NCBI RefSeq assembly: GCF_900110605.1
Contig: NZ_FOFI01000003.1
Coordinates: 852,394-916,393 of the forward strand
Length of the DNA stretch: 64,000 nucleotides
Direction: 5' to 3'
DNA from: Epilithonimonas lactis
Lineage (GTDB): Bacteria > Bacteroidota > Bacteroidia > Flavobacteriales > Weeksellaceae
The stretch's first letter is position 1. Each line of letters starts with the position of its first letter. Shown here in pieces: positions 15,752 through 23,165 of this stretch. Under the pieces are notes generated by a model, which searched no databases, was not told the origin of the DNA, and saw nothing but the letters and a program-made list of their open reading frames with translations. The translations under genes were made by a program, and so were the position numbers.

Positions 15752-15793
15752 TTTGTTTATTTTATATTAATATTTTGTGAGTGTTAATTGCAG

Positions 15794-15820
15794 TTACGAG
15801 GTTGGTTTGTCTTTGGATTG
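15794..15820 (-). promoter_or_regulatory. Candidate ECF-sigma promoter of the fasciclin gene
   Basis: On the minus strand CAATCC, exactly 15 bp, then TCGTAA. The msrB upstream region has AAAACC, 15 bp, TCGTAA. The spacing and the CGTAA core resemble ECF promoters, and a sigma/anti-sigma pair lies nearby. This is a two-sequence match only. Confidence 0.35.
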
Positions 15821-15862
15821 AAAAAATTAAAAATAAATCACAAACAACTGTAAATCAATCGA

Positions 15863-16378
15863 TTATTTTTTAACAATCGGAACAAAGTCCAAACAGACCG
15901 AGTTCATACAGAATCGTTTTCCCGTTGGTGCAGGTCCATCATCGAAGATATGTCCCAAGTGAGAATCACATCTTCCGCAGAGCACTTCTGTTCTTACCAT
16001 ATTATGAGAATCATCTTTTTTGTAGATGACACTATTTTTGCGAATCGGTTCGTAGAATGATGGCCAGCCGCAAGTTGTCGCGAACTTGGAAGTCGAAAGG
16101 AACAAGGCATTTCCACAAACGGCGCAGTAATAAGTACCTTTTTCATCAAACTCATAGAACTTTCCGGTGAAGGCTGTTTCGGTTGCGGCCTCTCTTGCGA
16201 CCTGATACAGTTCTGGTTTCAGGATCTTCTTCCATTCTGCATTGGAAACTTTCAGTTTTGCAGTTTCAGTCTTTGAGTAGTATGGATTTTTGGTCTTGAA
16301 GTTGGCTGACTGTGCCGCGATGTTCCCGTGCATCAAAGCGACGGAACTGACGAGGAATATTTTTTTAAGCTTTTTCAT
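15863..16378 (-). CDS. msrB: Peptide-methionine (R)-S-oxide reductase, exported
   Basis: MsrB reduces methionine-R-sulfoxide in proteins. After a signal peptide (residues 1-23, ALMHGNIAAQS) the fold shows zinc ligands Cys85/Cys88 (CAVC) and Cys134/Cys137 (CGRC). The catalytic Cys157 is in RFCMNS, and the resolving-type Cys103 is in CGWPSFY. HLGHIFDDGP is the family signature. Export puts it in the periplasm, where it would repair oxidised envelope proteins. With fasciclin, ferritin-like and sigma genes around it, it fits an oxidative-stress set. Confidence 0.94.
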   Translation of the reverse strand: MKKLKKIFLVSSVALMHGNIAAQSANFKTKNPYYSKTETAKLKVSNAEWKKILKPELYQVAREAATETAFTGKFYEFDEKGTYYCAVCGNALFLSTSKFATTCGWPSFYEPIRKNSVIYKKDDSHNMVRTEVLCGRCDSHLGHIFDDGPAPTGKRFCMNSVCLDFVPIVKK

Positions 16379-16400
16379 TGTCGTACTATTTTATAGTTAC

Positions 16401-16427
16401 TTACGACAGATGTAGAAATTTGGTTTT
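16401..16427 (-). promoter_or_regulatory. Candidate ECF-sigma promoter of msrB
   Basis: AAAACC, 15 bp, TCGTAA on the minus strand, about 23 nt before the msrB ATG. It has the same layout as the element before the fasciclin gene. Confidence 0.35.
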
Positions 16428-16482
16428 AGTTTGAATGGACGAGTGTATCAATAAGAAGGGAAAAGCCTCTACTTTGCGAAGC

Positions 16483-16597
16483 GCGCCCCGGCTTGAGTGG
16501 AGCTCTTTTTGTCATTGCGATGGTACAAAATTTCTTTGAACGACCTTCCGTGGTTCGCAATGGCAAAAAAGCGGGAACGGAAGACGGATAAAGGCGC
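16483..16597 (+). repeat. Dispersed structured repeat, copy A
   Basis: This 115-bp element lies between the divergent msrB and sigma genes. The closing stem is GCGCC (16483-16487) with GGCGC (16593-16597). Next comes CCGGCTT opposite AAGACGG, and the inner stem runs from TTTTTGTCATTGCGA to TTCGCAATGGCAAAAA. The closing stem differs from the other copies (GCAGC/GCTGC) on both strands at once, so pairing is kept. It shares GAGTGGAGCTC and AGCGGGAACGGA with copies B and D. Confidence 0.8.
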
Positions 16598-16682
16598 CCA
16601 AATCATCACATTAAATAAAATAAAATGCTGAAAATTCAACAAATTCAAAAAATAAATCATTATTGGTATAATTTTTCTATAT

Positions 16683-17252
16683 TTGATCAGTAAATCACTA
16701 ATTATTAAAACAACCTATTCCGAGGAAGAACTTTTGGAACTGCTCAGAAAGAAGAGCGAATCAGGTTTCAAATACTTATACAACCACTATTCCGGTGCGC
16801 TGTATGGTGTTATTTTTCGGATAGTGCAATCCAAAGAGTATACTGAGGAAATAATCCAAGATGTCTTTGTCAAGATATGGAACTCCATCCATCAATATGA
16901 CGTTGTCAAAGGCCGATTCTACACCTGGATGATCAACATTGCGCGGAATACCGCCATTGATTATCTGAAATCCAAATCTTTCCAGAACGAACTTAAAAAC
17001 CAATCCCTTCCAGATTTCGTATATAACAGTACGGAACTCTCAACGACGAATAAGTCGTCGGATTTCATTGGTTTTACAGATGTTTTGTGTAATTTGGAAT
17101 CCGATAAGCGGGAAATGATAGATCTGGCCTATTATCAGGGTTATACCCAAAGTGAAATATCTGAAAAACTTAAAATCCCGTTGGGTACCATTAAGACCAA
17201 GATGCGAACTGCACTTGTGAAACTGAAAGATCTCTTAAAAGATTATAAATAA
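16683..17252 (+). CDS. ECF-type RNA polymerase sigma factor
   Basis: The 189-residue sigma-70 family protein has region 2 at about 25-95 (FKYLYNHYSGALYGVIFRIV, EEIIQDVFVKIW, FYTWMINIARNTAIDYLKS) and region 4 at about 125-180 (MIDLAYYQGYTQSEISEKL, then GTIKTKMRTAL). It directs RNA polymerase to a stress regulon and is followed 1 nt later by its anti-sigma gene. The only long start is TTG at 16683. A TATATTTG -7 match at 16678-16685 overlaps this TTG, so the real start may be downstream or the mRNA leaderless. Confidence 0.92.
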   Translation: MISKSLIIKTTYSEEELLELLRKKSESGFKYLYNHYSGALYGVIFRIVQSKEYTEEIIQDVFVKIWNSIHQYDVVKGRFYTWMINIARNTAIDYLKSKSFQNELKNQSLPDFVYNSTELSTTNKSSDFIGFTDVLCNLESDKREMIDLAYYQGYTQSEISEKLKIPLGTIKTKMRTALVKLKDLLKDYK

Positions 17253-17253
17253 A

Positions 17254-18069
17254 GTGAACATAGAAGAATACATATCATCCGGAATCTTAGAATCTTATAT
17301 TCTAGGTCTTGCTTCTCCCGAGGAGGCAGGCATTTTGGAGTGTGTCATGAAGAACAGTGCTGAGGTGAGATCAGCATATGAGGAAGCACAAAAAACTTTG
17401 GAAGATCTGGCCACAGCACAAGCTGTAACACCGCCTGAAGATCTGGAAACCAAAATTTGGGCCAAACTGAAACAGGAAGAAACTGTTGAAGAAGTAAAGC
17501 CCGTTGTTCTAGAAAAACCAGATCCTAAACTAGGAGAAATTACTCAGGAGATTTATCCGAACAAAGCAGTCAATTGGCAGAAATATGCGATTGCGGCTTC
17601 TGTTCTTTTCCTTGTGAGTATCATTGGAAATTTCTTTTGGATCAATGACATTTCTAAAAGCAAGAAGGAAATAGCACAGTTGCAAACCGAGAAGAAGTCA
17701 CAAGATATGGCTTTGAAGAACTCTCAGGAGAAACTCGCGATCCTATCCAACCCAAATATTTTGACGGTTCCATTGAAAGGTGTTGAGAAATATCCAGATT
17801 CCAAAGCGATAGTCTATTGGGATAAGGACTCTAAAAACGTCTATTTGAATGCGGAAGACCTGCCAAAAGCACCGGAAGGAATGCAATATCAGCTTTGGGC
17901 ACTTGTCGATGGCAAGCCTGTGAGTGCTGGAATGTACTCATCTGAGAAAAATACGAAAGCAATCCTGGCCAACATCCCGAAAGCACAAGCCTTCGCCATA
18001 ACCCTTGAAAAACAAGGCGGTAGCATTGCTCCAACTATGGAAAATATGTTCGTGATTGGAAACATCTAA
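17254..18069 (+). CDS. Anti-sigma factor, single-pass membrane protein (RskA-like)
   Basis: The GTG start is 1 nt after the sigma stop, which shows translational coupling. Residues 1-75 are the cytosolic sigma-binding part (ILESYILGLASPEEAGILE). One membrane helix lies at 111-130 (YAIAASVLFLVSIIGNFFWI), followed by a coiled coil (about 131-165). The periplasmic C-terminal domain (PKAPEGMQYQLWALVDGKPV, FAITLEKQGGS) is the RskA/anti-sigma-K type. It holds the ECF factor inactive until an envelope signal. Confidence 0.92.
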   Translation: MNIEEYISSGILESYILGLASPEEAGILECVMKNSAEVRSAYEEAQKTLEDLATAQAVTPPEDLETKIWAKLKQEETVEEVKPVVLEKPDPKLGEITQEIYPNKAVNWQKYAIAASVLFLVSIIGNFFWINDISKSKKEIAQLQTEKKSQDMALKNSQEKLAILSNPNILTVPLKGVEKYPDSKAIVYWDKDSKNVYLNAEDLPKAPEGMQYQLWALVDGKPVSAGMYSSEKNTKAILANIPKAQAFAITLEKQGGSIAPTMENMFVIGNI

Positions 18070-18110
18070 ATTTGGATATCAAAAAAGTTGAAAAAAAATT
18101 TCAAAATATT

Positions 18111-18139
18111 TTGAAATTTAAAAAATATCCATACTTTTG
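18111..18139 (+). promoter_or_regulatory. Distal promoter P1 upstream of rpsT
   Basis: TTG (18111-18113), an 18-bp spacer and TACTTTTG (18132-18139), then CACC. It would give an rpsT leader of about 160 nt. The leader holds only a 10-codon ORF and AT-rich sequence. Confidence 0.6.
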
Positions 18140-18255
18140 CACCACTCTAAAGGAGAACAAGAAGATACTAATTCTTCATAATTAAAAATGATTTCAAATC
18201 ATTCAATTAGCTCCGAATAGGGAAAATAAAAAATTTTAATTTTTAAAAAAAAGGT

Positions 18256-18285
18256 TTGCAAATTAAAAAATAGTTTTTATCTTTG
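18256..18285 (+). promoter_or_regulatory. Proximal promoter P2 of rpsT
   Basis: TTG (18256-18258), a 19-bp spacer and TATCTTTG (18278-18285), then CACC. The leader before the ATG at 18304 would be only about 12 nt. Confidence 0.7.
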
Positions 18286-18303
18286 CACCCACATTTGAAA
18301 GAT

Positions 18304-18558
18304 ATGGCAAATCATAAATCAGCACTTAAAAGAATCAGACAAAACGAAGTTAGAAGACTTCGTAATAAATACAACCACAAAACTGCTAGAACAGCTTTGA
18401 AGTCACTAAGAACTGAAGAGAACAAAGCAGTAGCAGTAGAGCAATTGCCAAGAGTAATCTCCTTACTTGACAAACTAGCTAAGAGAAACATTATTCACAA
18501 GAATAAAGCAGCTAACTTAAAAAGCAAATTAACTAAGCACGTAAACAGCTTAGCTTAA
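18304..18558 (+). CDS. rpsT: 30S ribosomal protein S20
   Basis: The 84 residues begin MANHKSALKRIRQNEVRR, the typical S20 N-terminus, and are rich in Lys/Arg with the helical hairpin that binds 16S rRNA. The frame is open from 18283, but that part covers the P2 promoter, so 18304 is the start. A tRNA-Glu begins 12 nt after the stop and must be processed from the same transcript. Confidence 0.97.
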   Translation: MANHKSALKRIRQNEVRRLRNKYNHKTARTALKSLRTEENKAVAVEQLPRVISLLDKLAKRNIIHKNKAANLKSKLTKHVNSLA

Positions 18559-18569
18559 TATAAGTCCTT

Positions 18570-18641
18570 GGCCCGTTCGTCTATCGGTTAGGACCTCAGG
18601 TTTTCATCCTGGTAAGAGGGGTTCGACTCCCCTACGGGCTA
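18570..18641 (+). tRNA. tRNA-Glu (TTC), copy 1
   Basis: The 72-nt cloverleaf has acceptor GGCCCGT/ACGGGCT, anticodon loop TTTTCAT (anticodon TTC, A37) and T-stem AGGGG/CCCCT. CCA is not encoded. It follows rpsT by 11 nt, so it is probably cut from the rpsT transcript. Identical to copy 2. Confidence 0.95.
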
Positions 18642-18644
18642 CTT

Positions 18645-18682
18645 AAAATACCTTCACTAATTTTTCTGAAGGTATTTTTTAT
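18645..18682 (+). terminator. Terminator after tRNA-Glu copy 1
   Basis: The stem AAAATACCTTCA/TGAAGGTATTTT is followed by TT and then A/T-rich sequence. It ends the rpsT-tRNA-Glu unit. Confidence 0.75.
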
Positions 18683-18748
18683 GAAACATTTAAAATCTGT
18701 CTATTTCAATAAGATTTTGCAGATAATAAATAAAAGAAAAATTAACTA

Positions 18749-18820
18749 GGCCCGTTCGTCTATCGGTTAGGACCTCAGGTTTTCATCCTGGTAAGAGGGG
18801 TTCGACTCCCCTACGGGCTA
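18749..18820 (+). tRNA. tRNA-Glu (TTC), copy 2
   Basis: Identical over 72 nt to copy 1, which starts 179 bp upstream; a tandem duplication is likely. The sequence between has no good TAnnTTTG promoter, so read-through from copy 1 or a weak promoter must express it. Confidence 0.95.
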
Positions 18821-18823
18821 CTT

Positions 18824-18855
18824 AAAAATCCTTAGAATTTTCTAAGGATTTTTTT
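18824..18855 (+). terminator. Terminator after tRNA-Glu copy 2
   Basis: The stem AAATCCTTAG/CTAAGGATTT is followed by six or more T. Confidence 0.85.
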
Positions 18856-18989
18856 TTGGTTTCATATGTAATATCTCTTGGATTCCTTCGTTGATATTGC
18901 TGGACGATTCGTCTACAAAAACTGCTCGTTCATCTATATTTTTTTCGAAGAATAGCAGACTTTAATATCTTTAATAAAAAAACACAATT

Positions 18990-19610
18990 ATGTACATTAT
19001 CATTGCAGTCATTCTGGTATTAGTTGTCATCTTCCTTATCAACTCTTCTAAACTGGAAGGTTTCCGAAGCAAGCGTGGCAGAACTTTGGAATTTTTCATC
19101 TCTCTCATCTCAACTTTCATCGGTTTCTTTTTTGCCTTGAGTCTAAACACTATGTTGGCAGACATCAATCAAAAAGAAAATCTGGTAAAACTCTTGGACG
19201 CTACCAACCTTTCTCTCGAAAACAGCGAAATGAAAACCAAAGGAATGTATCTGAATCCAGCAAAAAGCGGCGTGGATGTTTCAGAAATCATTCAGTATTC
19301 ACCGTTGGAAATTCCTAAGCTTTACACGAATCTTGAAACCAATTCTTTGGTGAGCGATTATTTCTTATCAAATGCTTTTCAGGCATATATTTTGTGTAAC
19401 GACAATCTGCAGACTTTCGTAAAAGGAGCCAATGCGGCCAACGCAAGTTCTGAGAAGAAAACTTTGATTTTAGAAAAATATTTAGCCTACCTCAGTTTGG
19501 CGAAACAAGTCAACACTTTGGAAATTAAAAGGCTGAATGGCGAAATCTCTGAGTCTGACGAGAACGCCGAATTACAAAAATTAACAAAACGGATTATTAA
19601 CAATCAATAA
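18990..19610 (+). CDS. Hypothetical membrane protein with two N-terminal helices
   Basis: The 206 residues contain membrane helices at about 2-18 (YIIIAVILVLVVIFLI) and 34-53 (FFISLISTFIGFFFALSL). A mainly helical soluble domain with no motif I recognise follows. It is 4 nt upstream of a coiled-coil lipoprotein gene, so the two probably form an operon and may act together at the envelope. The function is unknown. Confidence 0.75.
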   Translation: MYIIIAVILVLVVIFLINSSKLEGFRSKRGRTLEFFISLISTFIGFFFALSLNTMLADINQKENLVKLLDATNLSLENSEMKTKGMYLNPAKSGVDVSEIIQYSPLEIPKLYTNLETNSLVSDYFLSNAFQAYILCNDNLQTFVKGANAANASSEKKTLILEKYLAYLSLAKQVNTLEIKRLNGEISESDENAELQKLTKRIINNQ

Positions 19611-19614
19611 TAAA

Positions 19615-20214
19615 ATGAAAAAAACACTTATGTCATTGGCTTTAGCAGGATTATTACTGACGGCCGCAAGTTGCAAAAAGAACGAAACCTCTGATGTGAA
19701 GATAGATTTCACACAGTCTTATGAAGATGCTGCATTGGCATTGGCCACAGCACAACAAAATTATCAGGAAGCGGTTGCCAGCAAAGACCCGGCAAGAATA
19801 GAAGCAGCCAAAATAGAATTGCAGAAAGCGCAGGACAAATATGTGGAGTCCAAAAAAGTGTATGTAGCGGAAGGCGGAACTGTGAAGACCGAATATGAAA
19901 ACAATCTCGCGACTTCTACGCAAATCCTTGGAAACTCTTCAACCGGAATTGTAAGCAATGCAATCAAGAGAACCGACAGCCTAATCACAGGGAAAACCAA
20001 TGCAGAAATAGACAATGCTGCGAAAGAAATCAAGGACAAGGTGAATACAGAGAAGGCAAAACTGGTGGAAGATGCCAATAAAAAAGTATCTGATGCTAAA
20101 GTAGAAGCTGAAAAAGTAAAAGCTGATTTCAAAAAATCGACTGAAGAAACGAAGAAAACAGCTAATGAAAAGATTGACAAGGCTCAAAAAGACCTAAATG
20201 ACCTTTTTAAATAA
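19615..20214 (+). CDS. Coiled-coil lipoprotein, unknown function
   Basis: The signal peptide MKKTLMSLALAGLLLTAASC has its lipobox Cys at residue 20. Almost the whole mature protein is Ala/Lys/Glu-rich heptad sequence (about 30-85 and 125-199), predicting a long coiled coil. This resembles small periplasmic apolipoproteins, but no specific family is recognised. It lies 4 nt after a membrane protein gene and ends at its own terminator. Confidence 0.8.
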   Translation: MKKTLMSLALAGLLLTAASCKKNETSDVKIDFTQSYEDAALALATAQQNYQEAVASKDPARIEAAKIELQKAQDKYVESKKVYVAEGGTVKTEYENNLATSTQILGNSSTGIVSNAIKRTDSLITGKTNAEIDNAAKEIKDKVNTEKAKLVEDANKKVSDAKVEAEKVKADFKKSTEETKKTANEKIDKAQKDLNDLFK

Positions 20215-20240
20215 CGAATCCAAAATTCTTATTATAAATA

Positions 20241-20269
20241 AATCCTTAGAATTCTCTGGGGATTTTTTA
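20241..20269 (+). terminator. Terminator after the coiled-coil lipoprotein gene
   Basis: An imperfect stem AATCCttAGA/TCTggGGATT with G-T pairs is followed by TTTT. Confidence 0.65.
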
Positions 20270-20294
20270 TTTTTACATTAATAATTTGAATCCT

Positions 20295-20702
20295 ATGAAA
20301 ATCCTCATCATCAACGGCCCAAATCTCAACTTGCTCGGAACGCGTGAACCAGAAATCTACGGTTCGGTCTCTATGGAAGATTATCTTTCCGATTTGAAGA
20401 ATGAGTTCGAGTCTGATGATTTATTTTATTTCCAATCCAATATTGAAGGCGAACTCATCAACCGTTTGCAGGAAGACAACTTCGACGCTGTGGTCATCAA
20501 TCCTGGCGCATTTACACATTATTCTTACGCGATTTCGGATTGTCTTAAGAATATCAACAAACCTAAAATTGAAGTTCATATCAGCAACATCTACAAGCGT
20601 GAGGAATTTCGCAAGAAATCTGTGACGGCGGAAAGTTGCGATGCTGTGATTTCTGGTTTTGGGATGAAAGGTTATCGATTGGCGATTCAAAGTCTTAGAT
20701 AG
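20295..20702 (+). CDS. aroQ: Type II 3-dehydroquinate dehydratase
   Basis: The enzyme converts 3-dehydroquinate to 3-dehydroshikimate in the shikimate pathway and forms a cytosolic dodecamer. MKILIINGPNLNLLGTREP is the family N-terminus, followed by YG with the catalytic Tyr and by FQSNIEGELI. VINPGAFTHYSYAI and VEVHISN-type segments (here EVHISNIYKREEFR) carry the active-site Asn and His. The 135 residues are slightly short but complete. The three codons upstream of 20295 belong to an alternative TTG start and are not conserved in character. Confidence 0.96.
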   Translation: MKILIINGPNLNLLGTREPEIYGSVSMEDYLSDLKNEFESDDLFYFQSNIEGELINRLQEDNFDAVVINPGAFTHYSYAISDCLKNINKPKIEVHISNIYKREEFRKKSVTAESCDAVISGFGMKGYRLAIQSLR

Positions 20703-20750
20703 AATTTAGATGTTAGAATCTAGAAATTAGATTTAGACCAATACTTGATA

Positions 20751-20782
20751 AAAAAAGAATCTCGATTGAGATTCTTTTTTTT
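20751..20782 (+). terminator. Bidirectional terminator between aroQ and the lipoprotein gene
   Basis: AAAAGAATCTC/GAGATTCTTTT with T runs on both strands separates two convergent genes. Confidence 0.8.
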
Positions 20783-21278
20783 ATTCTATTTTGACAAAGA
20801 ATTTTCCGACTGGTTCGCCGTCTGCCATATTATTCTTGGCAAATATCAGCCAATACTCACCTTTTTGTTTGGTGTCATATTCAATCGTTGGCCCGAAAGG
20901 TCCGTCAAAAGTATTGTCCGGCATTCTGATTTGGTTGATTCTGACATTCATCGGCGTTTCGGTTTTCACGTAGCCTTTGATTTTTGGTTGGTCCAGGTTT
21001 TCCAGTTTCAGAATAATCTGGTCGTTCGGATTTGTAATTTCGAGGTTCAGTCGGATTGGCATTTTGGATGCATCGACTGTAATGATTTTTTGGTTGGATT
21101 CTCTTTCCGTCTTCACAATGGTTGACAAAGAATCTACTGGTTTTTCGATGGTTGTGACAGTATCCACTTTTGTATCTTTCACTTCCGGTTCTTTTTTACA
21201 AGCGACCAGAAACAAGGGAACTAGAGCTAAATATTTTAAACTATTGACGGTTTGGTTTTTCGATGTTAATCGTTTCAT
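20781..21278 (-). CDS. Hypothetical lipoprotein
   Basis: The 165 residues have a signal segment and lipobox LVAC (Cys27), then a Thr/Lys/Glu linker to about residue 60. A beta-rich domain ends DGPFGPTIEYDTKQKGEYWLIFAKNNMADGEPVGKFFVKIE. This end looks like a small jelly-roll of the pre-peptidase or lysozyme-inhibitor kind, but I would not assign it. The start overlaps the upstream DUF4173 gene by 38 nt; no later Met precedes the lipobox, so the overlap seems real. Confidence 0.75.
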   Translation of the reverse strand: MKRLTSKNQTVNSLKYLALVPLFLVACKKEPEVKDTKVDTVTTIEKPVDSLSTIVKTERESNQKIITVDASKMPIRLNLEITNPNDQIILKLENLDQPKIKGYVKTETPMNVRINQIRMPDNTFDGPFGPTIEYDTKQKGEYWLIFAKNNMADGEPVGKFFVKIE

Positions 21279-22635
21279 AATATAAAATTTTTGAGAGGAA
21301 AGTTTCTTTTTGATAAGATTCGATTCTTTCTTTCAGTTGATTTTTCATTTCGGAGTTTCCGGTTTTCTCGGCGTAATCCAGCAATATTTTTTCATTATAA
21401 CTGATGGAAACTAAGTGGTAATTGTCCGCAAAATCCTTTCTTTTAATGTTGTTGGACGTGATAATTCCGCCCCAATTGACGTAACTGCAAACCAAAATCA
21501 AGCCATACGACGCCCAGAACATCCTGTTGAAAAGGAAAGCATTGGTCTTTCTGTTTTGAATTTTGATGAAGGTAAAAATCAATCCAATCAAAGCCATTGT
21601 GAGGAAAGCATAAACACCCAAACGTTTGTAGGTCAATCCAAAATTGATGATGTATTCTGAGTTTTTAAGGGAAGCTGAGATTACCAGAACAGCATTCAGA
21701 ACAATCCAAATCTTGGCAGAAATCTTCAAAGACTTGGCATTTTCATCAAAATTAAAACCTCTTTTAAAATAGAAAAGAATGACTAGAATTGCCATTACGA
21801 TGGACATTATCACAGCGTTTACACGTTCGTGAGTTTCTGCACTTAATCCGTCAGCAGACTTCGTAACTTCGAAAAACTGTTCGTAGTTGTAAGTGGCGAT
21901 GAAAACCAAAAGCAGAATATTAAGCGCAGAAAATGAAATCAATCCGCTGGTTCTTTCGGAATCGATATCAAGGAAAGAGAAAGTTGGTCTTTGAATTTTT
22001 ATTAATCCAGAAAAATCGTCATTCAAAAATCTGTTTTGTTTGAAGATGAATCTTTCCACACCGAAATTCCAAAATATAAATCCAACATAAAATCCAATGA
22101 CAGCCAAAATAATGATATCAAAAAAACTAAAATCCAATTTCATTTCACTGAAAAATTGGTCGAAATGTGAACTTCCTGCCGAATAGATGCAAAGGAAAAT
22201 GGTAATCAAGATGCCGGGAATTAAGATAAACGTAATCAGTTTTTTGCCGAAACCGCCGCCTTCCTTTGGTTTTTCGAACCATTGTTCTGTGTAGAAAACC
22301 CTTCCCAGAAATGAGAAAAGATTGAATAATAAAACCTCGATGTAAAGAAATGGTTTGAGTTTCGGATAAGTCCCTTTGAACCTTAATAAAAATACAGAAA
22401 CGAAAACGGAGACAAAAGAAATAGCATCACCAAACCAGGCAAACGCAAATGAGGAGAAAATCGAAGTGACAAAAAGTGTGAGAAATGATTTGGTCCGAAA
22501 CTCAGATTTGGTTTGGGCAAAAGTCAGAATGCTCAGAAAAATCCCGAAAATTCCAAGATTGAGGGCGACATATTCTTTGTAGAAAAGGACGATAATCGCC
22601 AGAACTGTGATGAAAATCAAATGGTGCTTTTTCAT
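21241..22635 (-). CDS. DUF4173 family polytopic membrane protein
   Basis: The 464 residues hold about ten membrane helices. The segments ETHERVNAVIMSIVMAILVI, SEYIINFGLTYKRLGVYAFL and YGLILVCSYVNWGGIITSNN are characteristic of DUF4173 proteins. The function of the family is unknown. The C-terminal 80 residues are soluble. It overlaps the downstream lipoprotein gene by 38 nt and lies 33 nt after the COQ4-like gene, so the group is probably one operon. Confidence 0.85.
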   Translation of the reverse strand: MKKHHLIFITVLAIIVLFYKEYVALNLGIFGIFLSILTFAQTKSEFRTKSFLTLFVTSIFSSFAFAWFGDAISFVSVFVSVFLLRFKGTYPKLKPFLYIEVLLFNLFSFLGRVFYTEQWFEKPKEGGGFGKKLITFILIPGILITIFLCIYSAGSSHFDQFFSEMKLDFSFFDIIILAVIGFYVGFIFWNFGVERFIFKQNRFLNDDFSGLIKIQRPTFSFLDIDSERTSGLISFSALNILLLVFIATYNYEQFFEVTKSADGLSAETHERVNAVIMSIVMAILVILFYFKRGFNFDENAKSLKISAKIWIVLNAVLVISASLKNSEYIINFGLTYKRLGVYAFLTMALIGLIFTFIKIQNRKTNAFLFNRMFWASYGLILVCSYVNWGGIITSNNIKRKDFADNYHLVSISYNEKILLDYAEKTGNSEMKNQLKERIESYQKETFLSKILYYETINIEKPNRQ

Positions 22636-22668
22636 AATATAAGGTTTTATTAATTTTAATAATGAAGT

Positions 22669-23154
22669 CTAATAGAAAACCGGCGTTTGCTTTTGATAGA
22701 CAAAATCTCTGATGTTCTCAAAATTGTGAGTGAGTAACTTTTCGAAATCCCAATAGTGGAAAGGCCTCATACGCTTTCCCTTCTTGTAAGCCTGAATATA
22801 AATCTTGAAATACTCCGGCAGAATGAGACTTCCCAAAAAGATAGCAGCAAGAAGATGCGCATTCATCTTTCCGTTTCCCAGGAGCAAAAACTGCATTGCA
22901 ACTTCCTCCTCGAACTTGGTTCCGCAATCCGTCAGCAGATGATGAACGTCGTGATTTTCCATTTTTGGAATCATTGTAAAACCGTGCTTTTTGTAGAATT
23001 CGCCGAGTTTTCTTCCCAAAGTATCTTCTTCAAAAGCCAGTAATTGCTGTTGGGAAAATGCCCATTGTGTTTTCTTTTTCTTAAAATATTTTCGATAAAG
23101 CTTTTGTGTATTGTCATAAACGAAAAGCAGAAATTGAATACGGATTTTTTTCAT
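22669..23154 (-). CDS. COQ4-like family protein
   Basis: The 161 residues include NHDVHHLLTDCGTKFEEEVAMQFLLLGNGK, with the HDxxH-type metal motif and following Glu residues seen in COQ4. COQ4 organises ubiquinone biosynthesis in eukaryotes and acts in ring C1 oxidative decarboxylation. Flavobacteria use menaquinone, so the substrate here must differ or the family role is broader. It sits between membrane protein genes on the minus strand and starts 11 nt before the next gene. Confidence 0.7.
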   Translation of the reverse strand: MKKIRIQFLLFVYDNTQKLYRKYFKKKKTQWAFSQQQLLAFEEDTLGRKLGEFYKKHGFTMIPKMENHDVHHLLTDCGTKFEEEVAMQFLLLGNGKMNAHLLAAIFLGSLILPEYFKIYIQAYKKGKRMRPFHYWDFEKLLTHNFENIRDFVYQKQTPVFY

Positions 23155-23165
23155 AACTTTTATTT

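Noticed and set aside
18570..18820. Two identical tRNA-Glu genes as a possible integration site (attL/attR)
   Set aside because: Both copies are full length, only 179 bp apart, with no integrase or cargo between; a plain tandem duplication explains them.
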